A stretch of DNA of 64,000 bases from DASTCZ01 sp035308165. Lineage in GTDB: Bacteria > Acidobacteriota > Terriglobia > Acidiferrales > UBA7541. Position numbers and translations under genes: made by a program. Where the stretch lies: positions 7,906 to 71,905 of the forward strand of contig DATGHC010000047.1 in the NCBI GenBank assembly GCA_035308165.1, given 5' to 3'. The notes under the pieces were generated by a model. That model searched no databases and had not been told where the DNA came from. It saw nothing but the letters and a program-made list of their open reading frames with translations. Positions 1 through 8,472 of this stretch are shown here, piece after piece. The first letter of the stretch is position 1, and each line of letters starts with the position of its first letter.

Positions 1-632
1 CGTTTTTGCGCAAAGCATCCTTGCACAAACTCAAGGAAGGCGGAGTCATCCAAATTTAAGTCAGCTCCAGGACCGGGAAAGCGCAAGGCGACGAGCGCCG
101 AATCCACTTTTGGTTGCGGTCGAAAAGCGCCCGGTGGGATTTTCAAAAGGATTTCGGGTCGGGCGTAGAACTGTGTGGCAACAGAAAGATAACCATATTC
201 GCGGTGCCCGGGTTTGGCGGCCAGACGTTTCGCGACCTCAAGCTGCATGATCAGATGCGCGGATTCAATGTGGGCCGAGGTGTCGTAAATGCGGTGGAGA
301 ATGGGCGAAGTGATGTAATAGGGGATGCTGCCGTAGATGCGAAATTTCGGCGCGCCTGCGATTCTCGCCAAATCCGACGCCAGCACATCTGCCTCGACGA
401 CTTCAACATTGGGCCAATTGGCGGCTCGTTTGCGGAGCCCGGCAGCAAGCTGCGCATCGAGTTCAAGTGCAATCACTCGAGCGGCGCGCCCGGCCAATAA
501 TTCCGTCATTTCTCCGTGGCCAGCGCCAATTTCAAGCCATATATCGCCGGCCCGCGCCCCCAGCAGGCTAAAGATGCGTCCCCGCCAACCTTCGCCGGCA
601 AGAAAATTTTGTCCCAATGGTGCAGGAACCAT
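1..632 (-). CDS. rsmA: 16S rRNA dimethyladenosine transferase (KsgA/RsmA), 3' end cut by window edge
   Basis: Methylates two adjacent adenines near the 3' end of 16S rRNA using S-adenosylmethionine, late in 30S assembly. Translating the minus strand from the ATG at 632 gives the family's opening motif LGQNFL at residues 6-11, then a Rossmann SAM-binding motif (LEIGAGHGEMTELL) and the motif-IV loop as GSIPYYITSPI. In Escherichia coli this loop reads NLPY; here the first residue is Ser, a substitution tolerated in the wider adenine/cytosine methyltransferase family. About 210 codons are visible without a stop, so roughly the last quarter lies beyond base 1. The frame closes upstream at 663-665, and ATG 632 is the only standard start before the motif. 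It is divergent from the PadR gene. Identification is firm. Confidence 0.93.
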   Translation of the reverse strand, partial: MVPAPLGQNFLAGEGWRGRIFSLLGARAGDIWLEIGAGHGEMTELLAGRAARVIALELDAQLAAGLRKRAANWPNVEVVEADVLASDLARIAGAPKFRIYGSIPYYITSPILHRIYDTSAHIESAHLIMQLEVAKRLAAKPGHREYGYLSVATQFYARPEILLKIPPGAFRPQPKVDSALVALRFPGPGADLNLDDSAFLEFVQGCFAQK

Positions 633-806
633 AGCAGGCAGTTTAGCAACAAATGGATGAAGTCATTTAAGACCATGGTGATTTTTGGCGTGCGATGGGG
701 GCTCGCATCGCCAAGCAGCTCGATTGAAGCTTGGGACAGAAACCCGGCATCACATTACGGAAATGGGTGGAGCGCCGCAATCTCAAACGAAAGCCTCTAA
801 ATTGAT

Positions 807-835
807 TGCATTCCGTTCGCGATTTGTTTTACAAT
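807..835 (+). promoter_or_regulatory. Putative sigma-70-type promoter of the PadR gene
   Basis: TTGCAT (807-812) and TACAAT (830-835) are separated by 17 bp. The -10 box matches consensus in 5 of 6 positions and the -35 box in 4 of 6. The expected start of transcription is only a few bases before the ATG at 845, so the mRNA would be almost leaderless, in line with the lack of a clear Shine-Dalgarno sequence. Prediction from sequence only. Confidence 0.35.
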
Positions 836-844
836 ATAAAAGAA

Positions 845-1177
845 ATGCGGCGCGAAGATCATCTCGGCTCGCTGGAACAGATCGTCCTTCTCGCGGTGTT
901 GCGTCTTAAGGAGAACGGATACGGAATGATGGTGCGCCGCGAAATCGAGGAGTGCACGGGCCGAAATATCTCCATTGGCGCGGTGTATTCAACGCTCGAA
1001 AGGCTCGAGGGCAAAGGCTACGTTAGTTCGTTTGTCGGCGAACCCACGTCGGAGCGCGGAGGGCGAGCGAAAAGGATTTTCCGAATTGAAGCCGCCGGCA
1101 AGCGCGCGCTGCAGACAACCGAACATGTCATACGCAGCATGACAGAAGGCCTGACTGGCCGTTGGAGGACGATATGA
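845..1177 (+). CDS. PadR family transcriptional regulator
   Basis: A 110-residue winged-helix repressor of the short PadR type. It opens with the characteristic region LGSLEQIVLLAVL (about residues 6-18), followed by GYGMMVRREIEE and the recognition-helix/wing segment GAVYSTLERLEGKGYV, and ends with FRIEAAGKRAL before a short C-terminal dimerisation helix. I chose ATG 845 because the family usually begins a few residues before this helix; an upstream in-frame ATG at 806 would add 13 residues and lie inside the predicted promoter. The stop overlaps the next gene's ATG (ATGA), so the two are translationally coupled. In acidobacteria such PadR proteins usually sit beside, and repress, ADOP permeases or other membrane proteins. 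The ligand is unknown. Confidence 0.88.
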   Translation: MRREDHLGSLEQIVLLAVLRLKENGYGMMVRREIEECTGRNISIGAVYSTLERLEGKGYVSSFVGEPTSERGGRAKRIFRIEAAGKRALQTTEHVIRSMTEGLTGRWRTI

Positions 1178-1755
1178 GGCGCCGTCTGCCGCCCGGAATA
1201 GCCTGCCGGCTCTTCGAGTTTGTTCTTCCAGTGCCTAACCGAGATGCCATGCTGGGCGACCTTATCGAAGAATATGCACTTCGCGCCCAAGCAACGTCGT
1301 CCCTCGCGGCGGCCCGTTGGTTTTGGAGTCAAACATGTCGCTCCGTCTTATGGAAGGCCTGGTACTCGCTGCGAAACATCGATTTCCTAGACAACATAAG
1401 CATCGCATTGGGTGTGTACGTCGCCATTGCAATCTTGCAGCTGGGAGTAGATTTAGTGATCTCAAAGCTGGTGGCGCCAAGCCCAACAACCAGCGTGGCG
1501 ATCGCGCCGGTTGTGTTTCTCGCGACCGCTGCAATCGGAGGTTGCCTGACTGCTCGAATTCGCCGCGGCACGACTTTGTTTCTTGCATTGGCTGTAATGA
1601 TTTCGGTTGCCATGATGATTGATTTCAGAATTTGTACGATACCGGTTCCGTGGTGGTATCCGTTTGGATTCTTAACTCTGGGCCCTCTGGCCGTGCTGAT
1701 CGCACCAGCCTTAATTGGAGTGACCAACGCAGGTGCTGGACGACCTGCACGGTAG
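1174..1755 (+). CDS. Multipass membrane protein encoded with PadR
   Basis: A 193-residue protein of unknown function. The soluble N-terminus (MLGDLIEEYA... ARWFWSQ, about residues 26-53) resembles the permease-prefix region found at the start of many acidobacterial ADOP transporters. It is followed by about four hydrophobic segments (roughly residues 78-98, 105-125, 130-150 and 160-182) rather than the MacB/FtsX domains of a full permease. The start at ATG 1174 is supported by GGAGG at 1164-1168, five bases upstream, and by the ATGA overlap with padR; a TTG at 1162 would place the Shine-Dalgarno sequence inside the gene. It may be a membrane partner or target of the PadR circuit. No enzymatic motif is seen. 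Confidence 0.7.
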   Translation: MRRRLPPGIACRLFEFVLPVPNRDAMLGDLIEEYALRAQATSSLAAARWFWSQTCRSVLWKAWYSLRNIDFLDNISIALGVYVAIAILQLGVDLVISKLVAPSPTTSVAIAPVVFLATAAIGGCLTARIRRGTTLFLALAVMISVAMMIDFRICTIPVPWWYPFGFLTLGPLAVLIAPALIGVTNAGAGRPAR

Positions 1756-1814
1756 GCTTGGGCAATTCGAGAAATCCGGTTCGGGCGAATGACTGCATGG
1801 AAAGGAATGTTGAG

Positions 1815-2264
1815 ATGCTCAATATCCTGTACTTTAAACGGTGGGCTGCTTACGGGATCGCTCTAATCTCTCTGGTCGCCGGCTCCACGACAGTTGGCCG
1901 ATTCGTTCGCCAAGGGGAAGTGAGGGCCGACGGCAATCGCGTGTTTGAGCTTCGTGTCTATCACGCGGTGCCGGGTAAGGTTTCCGCTTTGGAGGCCCGG
2001 TTTCGCGACAAGACTTCCAAGTTGCTCGCAAGACACAATCTGACTGTCGAGGGTTACTGGGTGGCCAGCGATTCCTCGGCAGCGAGCGATGAATTCATCT
2101 GGGTTGTGGGTTATGCCAATCGCGAGGAAGGAAAAAAGAATTGGGAAGCGATGGCTTCCGATCCCGAATTCCAGGCGATCATTAAGGAAGAGCAAGCCGA
2201 GAAACTAGTGGAAAAAGTGGACGTAACATACATGCGTCCTACCGATTTTTCAGCGATAAAGTGA
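1815..2264 (+). CDS. NIPSNAP-domain protein with N-terminal membrane anchor
   Basis: A 149-residue protein. After a hydrophobic N-terminal stretch (about residues 11-24, possible signal anchor) comes a single NIPSNAP-type ferredoxin-like domain, recognisable from VFELRVYHAVPGKVSAL (about 43-59), the W of EGYWVA, FIWVVGYANREE, and the terminal VDVTYMRPTDF. NIPSNAP proteins form alpha/beta barrels. Several acidobacterial members are secreted, but no reaction is established. ATG 1815 is preferred over ATG 1797 because AAAGGA lies eight bases upstream. It follows the PadR/membrane pair by about 60 bp on the same strand and may be co-transcribed. Confidence 0.72.
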   Translation: MLNILYFKRWAAYGIALISLVAGSTTVGRFVRQGEVRADGNRVFELRVYHAVPGKVSALEARFRDKTSKLLARHNLTVEGYWVASDSSAASDEFIWVVGYANREEGKKNWEAMASDPEFQAIIKEEQAEKLVEKVDVTYMRPTDFSAIK

Positions 2265-2544
2265 TTTTCTGACTTAGATCATGGGGCGTGGATCAATGCG
2301 AAGTAAAATTCGTCGCAGTTCCGTTGTTTTTCCATTGTAAATCGTTCATGAAGCGTCATGAGCCTGGTTCATGCCTGCTAGAGCGGTGGGCGACTCCGCT
2401 TGCGTCGCGCTCAAAACGGCGAGAAGTAATTGTGACGGTTTCGGGTCCATTGCATCGAATTGAGTGGTGGGGGAATGTTGTGCGAAACTGTACCGTCGGG
2501 GTGCAATTGAAGTTTACGTCCTAGCGGGGAGCCTCCTGAAATCC

Positions 2545-3720
2545 ATGAAATCTTCTGCGGAGAATCTTGTGAAATTTAGTTACCGGAAGTTTGGGTTGCT
2601 TATCCTTGCGCCGTGGCTGGCCGGCATTTTGCTGACCACTTCCGGCTGCAGCACGCAGGGACAGCAGGCAACGCCACCTGCGCCGCCACCGGCCCTGGTG
2701 ACGATCGCTCAGGCAGTCACACAGGACGTGCCTGTTTATCTTGACGAAATTGGCAAGAACTACGCCTCCGAATCGGTGACCATAACCCCTCAGGTTGCAG
2801 GGAAGATTACCGAGCGGAATTTTGTGGACGGCGACGACCTGAAGAAGGACCAGATACTTTTCAAGATTGACCCGCGGCCATTTCAGGCGCAACTCGATCT
2901 GGCGGTGGCGCAGCTCGCTCAGAGCAAATCCGCGCTCGATCTCGCGAATATCCAGCTCAAAATGTACGCATCCCTCCCGGACCCGCGCGCCGTTTCTCAG
3001 GTTGACTATGAGACGAAAAAGAACGCAGTGGACGCGAATCAGGCGCTGGTTCAAGCGAGTGAAGCAGCCGTTGAAGCCGCGAAATTGAATCTGGATTACT
3101 GCATCATCCGCTCGCCGATTGATGGGCGCGCGGGCGCCCGGCTTGTGGACACGGGAAATATAGTGCAGGCAAATACGACCGCGCTGCTTTCGATTGACCG
3201 CCTCGATCCCATTTACGCAGATTTTACGGTCACCGAGCGCGATCTTCCGAATGTGCGCCGCCAGATGAGTCGTGGTGAATCGAGGGCCATGGTGCGGATC
3301 CCCTCAGATGCGGAAAACGCGGCGCGCGCGGCCAAGCTCACATTCCTCGACAACGCCGTGCAGGCCGGCACCGGCACGATTTTCATGCGGGCGACACTGC
3401 CCAATGCGGATCGCCATTTCTGGCCCGGGCAGTTTGTGGACGTCAAGCTCGTGCTGTCAATGTTCAAGGCAGCAGTCCTGGTTCCCAATGAAGCGACCCA
3501 GGTCAGCCAGAAGGGGCCGTTTGTGTATGTGGTGAAGCCGGATAACACTGTGGAATTGCGTCTGGTGACATTGGGACAGCGGCAGGGCGAAAACGTTGTT
3601 CTCGCCAGTGGTGTTGCGCCAGGCGAAAACGTGGTGGTGACTGGCCAGTTGACCATCGGCCCGGGGGCAAAAGTTCGCACTGGTGGGGCACCAGGTGCTG
3701 CGCAAGGCGGGCGTCAGTGA
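2545..3720 (+). CDS. RND efflux periplasmic adaptor lipoprotein (MexA/AcrA/MdtA-like)
   Basis: Membrane-fusion protein that links an inner-membrane RND pump to an outer-membrane channel. The 391-residue product has a lipoprotein signal ending at TTSGC (Cys35), then a Pro/Ala-rich linker. The barrel-sandwich half-motifs follow (VTPQVAGKI-like, VDGDDLKKDQILFKIDP at about 95-111), then an alpha-helical hairpin, the second lipoyl half (CIIRSPIDGRAGARLVDTGNIV), a beta-barrel and a membrane-proximal domain ending in GPGAKVRTGG. ATG 2545 is preferred to a GTG at 2464 because the signal peptide starts there. Its stop overlaps the pump start (GTGA). The region 2265-2544 upstream holds no convincing gene. 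Confidence 0.92.
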   Translation: MKSSAENLVKFSYRKFGLLILAPWLAGILLTTSGCSTQGQQATPPAPPPALVTIAQAVTQDVPVYLDEIGKNYASESVTITPQVAGKITERNFVDGDDLKKDQILFKIDPRPFQAQLDLAVAQLAQSKSALDLANIQLKMYASLPDPRAVSQVDYETKKNAVDANQALVQASEAAVEAAKLNLDYCIIRSPIDGRAGARLVDTGNIVQANTTALLSIDRLDPIYADFTVTERDLPNVRRQMSRGESRAMVRIPSDAENAARAAKLTFLDNAVQAGTGTIFMRATLPNADRHFWPGQFVDVKLVLSMFKAAVLVPNEATQVSQKGPFVYVVKPDNTVELRLVTLGQRQGENVVLASGVAPGENVVVTGQLTIGPGAKVRTGGAPGAAQGGRQ

Positions 3721-6700
3721 ACCTCTCAGAGCCATTTGTAAGCCGCCCGGTAATGACCGTAGTGTTGACCATTTCCGCCATTTTGTTTGGCGTGTTGGCG
3801 TATTTCACTTTGCCGGTGAACGATTTGCCCGCTGTGGATTATCCCGTAATTCAGGTGCAGGTCGGTTACCCCGGCGCTACGCCCGAAACGATGGCCAACA
3901 ACGTTGCCACGCCGCTGGAACGCCAGTTTATGCAAATCCCCGGTTTGGAGCTGGTAACCTCCAATAGCGGACAGGGGCACACCAGTTTCGTGCTGCAGTT
4001 CGATTTGTCAAAGAGCCTGGACGCGGCCGCGACGGACGTGCAGGCGGCAATCACACAGGCTACTGCGAAATTGCCGGTGGACCTGCCCAGCCCGCCCACA
4101 TTCAGCAAGACCAATCCGAACGATCAACCCATTATGTACATCGCGCTGACCAGCGATTCGGTGACCGCAGGCCAGCTTTATGATTTCGCGAACACACAGG
4201 TGGGCGAGCGGATCAGCATTCTCTCGGGCGTGAGCCAGGTGGGGGTGTATGGAACGCAATCCGCTGTGCGGGTTAAGGCCGATCCATCGGCGCTGGCTGC
4301 TCGCAACTTGACCATTGATGACCTGACCGCGGCTCTCAAAAACGGCACGAGTTATACAGGCGCGGGGCAGTTCGACGGAGCCAATCGGACATTCCTGCTG
4401 CAGCCGCAAGGGCAGTTGGACTCGGCCGAGCAGTACTCGAACCTCATCGTAGGACAAAGCAACGGCGCCCCGATTTACTTAAAGGATGTCGCGCTGGCGA
4501 AAGACAGCGTTCAAGACGAACGCATCCAGATGCGCTTCTGGGTTCGCGGAACTCATGTGCCTTCTGCGATTTCCGTAGTGGCCGTATTTCGTCGCGCGGG
4601 TTCCAATGCGGTGGAAGTATCCAAATTGATTAAGGGCCTTGTGCCCAGCATTCAGGCCCAACTACCGGGCTCAATCACGATCACGCCGATTTATGACCGG
4701 TCGCAAACGATTGTGAACAGTGTCAAAGACGTGGAGGAAACGCTTTACATCGCGTTCGGGCTGGTGGTGCTGGTCATATTCATATTTCTGGGACGGGCGA
4801 CGGACACGCTGATTCCGGCAGTGGCGCTGCCACTTTCACTACTGCTCACGTTCGTCGCTATGCAGTTGCTTGGCTATAGCCTGGACAATCTCTCGTTGAT
4901 GGCTTTAACGCTGGCCATTGGATTCCTGGTGGACGATGCCATCGTGTTTCTTGAAAATACAGTGAGGTTAATGGAGGCGGGCCGTGGTGCGCTGCAAGCG
5001 ACTCTGATGTCAGCGCGGGAAATCAGCTTCACAATCATGGCCATGACGATTTCACTGGCCGCGGTGTTTATCCCGCTGGTCTTCATGAGCGGGCTGGTGG
5101 GGAGAATCTTCCGCGAGTTCTCCATCACGATTATCGTATCGATTTTTGCCAGCGGAGTCGTGTCTCTGACGCTCACACCGCTGATGTGCTCGCGCCTGTT
5201 GGGCAACCGCGGCGAAGGCCAGAAGAAGAATTTCGTGGAGCGGGTGATTGGGGGCGTCGAGCGCAAAGTGTTGGACTTGTATGGGCGTTCACTTTGGTTC
5301 TTTCTGCGCCACAGGTGGATTTCGGCTTTGACCTGGGTGATTTGTCTCGCTGGGACGGGATACTTGTTTTATGTCGTTCCAAAAGCGTTCCTGCCCGTAG
5401 GCGACAGCTCATTCATTCGCGGCGTGATGGTGGCGCAGGAAGGCTCCTCACCTGAAATCATGCACGCTCACCAGGAGGAGGTTGAGAAAGTTTTGCACGC
5501 CAACCCCGCTGTGAATACTTCTTTCACATTAACGGGACTCAGTTCATTCATTCCCGGCAACCAGGGATTCGTGCTGGCGTTTTTGGATGATCCCGACAAG
5601 CGTCCGCCGATTCAGGCGGTTGCGGGGCAGCTGATGGGAGGGCTGAACACTCAAATCCCCGGCCTGATCACGTTTCTCCAGGCCAACCCGGTTCTCGATA
5701 TCAGCACGGGCGCCACCTCAAACGCGCAGGGGCAATTCGCCTACGCGATTTCCGGGATCGATCCCGATCAGGTCTACGCCGTTGCTGGGAAATTGCTGGC
5801 CAAGATGTTCCAATATCCGGGCTTCCTGTTCGTGAATTCGGATTTGTACAATCACACACCGAACCTGCAAGTGGATATTCTGCGCGACCAAGCCAAGATT
5901 TACGGCGTTTCGGAAACGCGAATACTCAACTTGCTTCACGAGGCCTATTCGCAAAATTACGTATATCTGATCAAGAAGACGAGCGACCAATATCAAGTGA
6001 TCCTGGAAGCGCAGGACAATGCCCGCAGCAATCCCGAGGACCTGCATCTCTTGTATATCAAGAGCGACGATGGCCAACGGTTGGTCCCGCTCAGTGCGGT
6101 CACTTCCTCGCATACCACGCTGGGACCGCAAAGCGTGAACCATATCAATCAGTTCACCAGCGTGACGTTGTTTTTCAACTTGAAACCCGGATATGCCATT
6201 GGCGACGCCACGACGTATGTCGAGAATGCTGCCAAGGAAATCTTGCCGCCGGAAGTCCGCGGAGGGTTGCAGGGGCAGGCGCTGATTTTCCGCGAAACGG
6301 TTTCGAGTCTCACCATCCTTATGGTGCTGGCTGTTTTCGTAATGTACGTAATTCTGGCGATTCTCTATGAGAGCTATCTGCACCCGATCACCGTGCTTTC
6401 CTCGCTGCCGGTGGCGCTCGTTGGAGGATTGCTCACGCTCTGGGTTTTTGGAGCGGAGGCTTCGCTCTATGCTTTCATCGGCATGTTCATGCTCATGGGC
6501 ATCGTGAAGAAAAACGGGATCATGATTGTGGATTTCGCCCAAGCGCGCGTGGAGCAAGGCATCAAGGACGATCAGGCGATCCACGATGCCAGCATGGAGC
6601 GGTTCCGTCCCATCATGATGACCACCATGGCGGCGTTGATGGGCGCGCTGCCTATCGCGCTGGGATTTGGCGCGGACGGATCCTCGCGGCGGCCGCTCGG

Positions 6701-6875
6701 GCTGGTGGTTGTAGGAGGACTGGTCATCTCGCAATTCATAACGCTCTACGTTACGCCAGCGATTTATCTGTACCTCGAAGAATTCCAGGAGAGGGTGCTC
6801 GACCGGACCAGCTTCTTCCGCTCCACGCGGGCGAAGTCATTGCAAGAGGCGAATGCCGGTGGGTCGCAGTCATGA
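3717..6875 (+). CDS. RND efflux pump inner-membrane subunit (AcrB/MdtBC-like, HAE1 family)
   Basis: Proton-driven exporter of 1052 residues, the usual length for the hydrophobe/amphiphile efflux-1 family. It shows two repeats of six transmembrane helices plus large periplasmic loops. The proton-relay aspartates are present in GFLVDDAIVFLEN (Asp406/Asp407), and the matching lysine in TM10 is in VKKNGIMIVDFAQ (Lys931 or Lys932). GTG 3717 overlaps the adaptor stop, and the 3' end overlaps the following outer-membrane gene, so the three are translationally coupled. Substrate cannot be told from sequence; multidrug or lipophilic export is the family norm. Confidence 0.95.
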   Translation: MNLSEPFVSRPVMTVVLTISAILFGVLAYFTLPVNDLPAVDYPVIQVQVGYPGATPETMANNVATPLERQFMQIPGLELVTSNSGQGHTSFVLQFDLSKSLDAAATDVQAAITQATAKLPVDLPSPPTFSKTNPNDQPIMYIALTSDSVTAGQLYDFANTQVGERISILSGVSQVGVYGTQSAVRVKADPSALAARNLTIDDLTAALKNGTSYTGAGQFDGANRTFLLQPQGQLDSAEQYSNLIVGQSNGAPIYLKDVALAKDSVQDERIQMRFWVRGTHVPSAISVVAVFRRAGSNAVEVSKLIKGLVPSIQAQLPGSITITPIYDRSQTIVNSVKDVEETLYIAFGLVVLVIFIFLGRATDTLIPAVALPLSLLLTFVAMQLLGYSLDNLSLMALTLAIGFLVDDAIVFLENTVRLMEAGRGALQATLMSAREISFTIMAMTISLAAVFIPLVFMSGLVGRIFREFSITIIVSIFASGVVSLTLTPLMCSRLLGNRGEGQKKNFVERVIGGVERKVLDLYGRSLWFFLRHRWISALTWVICLAGTGYLFYVVPKAFLPVGDSSFIRGVMVAQEGSSPEIMHAHQEEVEKVLHANPAVNTSFTLTGLSSFIPGNQGFVLAFLDDPDKRPPIQAVAGQLMGGLNTQIPGLITFLQANPVLDISTGATSNAQGQFAYAISGIDPDQVYAVAGKLLAKMFQYPGFLFVNSDLYNHTPNLQVDILRDQAKIYGVSETRILNLLHEAYSQNYVYLIKKTSDQYQVILEAQDNARSNPEDLHLLYIKSDDGQRLVPLSAVTSSHTTLGPQSVNHINQFTSVTLFFNLKPGYAIGDATTYVENAAKEILPPEVRGGLQGQALIFRETVSSLTILMVLAVFVMYVILAILYESYLHPITVLSSLPVALVGGLLTLWVFGAEASLYAFIGMFMLMGIVKKNGIMIVDFAQARVEQGIKDDQAIHDASMERFRPIMMTTMAALMGALPIALGFGADGSSRRPLGLVVVGGLVISQFITLYVTPAIYLYLEEFQERVLDRTSFFRSTRAKSLQEANAGGSQS

Positions 6876-6922
6876 TCGTGCGCGAATGTGGCGAAAAATT
6901 AAGAAGCATCGGGAAGCGGGAG

Positions 6923-8440
6923 ATGCCGCGCAATCCTCACAAACCGCTCGTAGAATTGCTGCTGTGCGTAGCGGCAACTACATCCCTGTTCTTGACCGCA
7001 TGCAATGTTGCGCCAAAGTATTCCAAGCCCGCCGTGCAGGCCCCGGTGGCTTACAAAGAGCTGAAACCCGAAAACCTTCCGCAAACGGACGGCTGGAAGG
7101 TCGCCCAGCCCAGTGATGACGTCATCCATGGGAAATGGTGGGAAACATTTGGTGATTCCAAACTGAATGCGCTCGAAGATCAGGTCAGTGTTTCCAACCA
7201 AAACGTGGCTGCCGCTGCGGCCGCGTTCGTTTCGGCGCGCGCGTTGGTCAGGCAGGCCCGGTCGCAGTATTACCCCACAGTTGGGGCGAACCCCAGCATC
7301 TCTTACGCGCAAGTCCCGTTTGGAACGGCTCCGAGCGGCGGTTCTTCCGGTGGGGGTTCCGGCAATACATTCCTGAATGGAACGTTTGCGCTTTACTCGC
7401 TTCCGTTTGATGCTTCCTGGCAGCCCGATCTGTGGGGCCGTGTGCGCAATACCGTCCGCGCCAATGTTTACGGTGCGCAGGCAAGCGCCGCTGACCTTGA
7501 GAACGTGCGCCTGACCATGGAGGCCGAAGTCGCACAGGATTACTTCCAACTTCGCGCGCAGGACAATTTGAAACAGGTTTTCGATGAGACGGTGAAGGCC
7601 TATCAAGAGTCGCTCAAGTTGACGCAAGATCTCTTTAAAGCGGGGCTGGCGACGGATGAGGCTGTGGCTCAAGCGGAAACCCTCTTGGAAACCACACAAG
7701 CGCAGAACACCAATCTTGGGATTTTGCGTGCTCAATTTGAACATGCCATCGCCATGCTTGTCGGGCAACCCGCTTCCAGTTTCTCGATAGCGGCGGAACA
7801 GAGTGAAGTGAGTCCTCCAGCGATTCCGTTCGGAGTGCCCTCACAACTTCTTGAGAGGCGACCCGATATCGCCGCAGCGGAGCGCACCGTGGCGCAGGCA
7901 AATGCGCGAATTGGAGTGGCCAAGGCCGCTTATTATCCGAACATCACGTTAAGCGCCTCGGGCGGATTTGAGAGTACCGCTATCACCAGCTGGTTCACGT
8001 GGCCGAGCCGATTCTGGTCGTTGGGACCGTCTCTGGCGGAAACAATTTTCGATGCGGGTTCGCGTAATGCCGGGGTTGTGCAATCTCAGGCGGTGTATGA
8101 CCAAACCGTGGCGAATTACCGGCAAACCGTGCTGACTGCCTTCCAGCAAATTGAAGATAACCTCGCTGCGCTGCGCATCATGTCGCAAGAGGCGCAAGAA
8201 CAGAATACGGCCATTGTGTCCGCGCGAAGAACGCTGGAGATTGCCACCTCGCGGTACAAAGCCGGGATCGATCCTTATCTCAACGTGATTACGGCGCAGG
8301 CAGCGTTGCTTGCCAACCGTCAAACATTGGTGACCCTGCGCATGCAGCAAATGATGGCCAGCGTTCAACTGATTGAGGCGCTGGGCGGCGGCTGGGATGC
8401 ATCGAGACTTCCAACGCCACATCAAGCTACCGCCAAATAG
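6923..8440 (+). CDS. Outer-membrane efflux lipoprotein (OprM/NodT-like TolC family)
   Basis: Forms the trimeric outer-membrane duct for the RND pump. A lipoprotein signal ends at SLFLTAC (Cys27), followed by NVAPKYSKP, the common start of mature OprM/NodT proteins. Two TolC-type repeats follow, with FDASWQPDLWGRVRNTV and the family signature LLERRPDIAAAERTVAQANARIGVAKAAYYPNITL (described here by its ends, about residues 310-345). ATG 6923 gives a normal-length signal and has GGGAAG six bases upstream. An upstream ATG at 6872 overlaps the pump stop and would add 17 residues, so it cannot be excluded. Confidence 0.92.
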   Translation: MPRNPHKPLVELLLCVAATTSLFLTACNVAPKYSKPAVQAPVAYKELKPENLPQTDGWKVAQPSDDVIHGKWWETFGDSKLNALEDQVSVSNQNVAAAAAAFVSARALVRQARSQYYPTVGANPSISYAQVPFGTAPSGGSSGGGSGNTFLNGTFALYSLPFDASWQPDLWGRVRNTVRANVYGAQASAADLENVRLTMEAEVAQDYFQLRAQDNLKQVFDETVKAYQESLKLTQDLFKAGLATDEAVAQAETLLETTQAQNTNLGILRAQFEHAIAMLVGQPASSFSIAAEQSEVSPPAIPFGVPSQLLERRPDIAAAERTVAQANARIGVAKAAYYPNITLSASGGFESTAITSWFTWPSRFWSLGPSLAETIFDAGSRNAGVVQSQAVYDQTVANYRQTVLTAFQQIEDNLAALRIMSQEAQEQNTAIVSARRTLEIATSRYKAGIDPYLNVITAQAALLANRQTLVTLRMQQMMASVQLIEALGGGWDASRLPTPHQATAK

Positions 8441-8472
8441 GATTTATCCGCCATTCCAAACATGAGAATTGA

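Noticed and set aside
5718..6734. Long minus-strand open frame (338 codons)
   Set aside because: Lies fully opposite conserved RND pump sequence; composition (Arg/His/Gln-rich) is that of an antisense shadow and no domain is recognisable.
6899..7768. Minus-strand open frame (289 codons) opposite the efflux lipoprotein
   Set aside because: Shadow of a well-conserved TolC-family gene.
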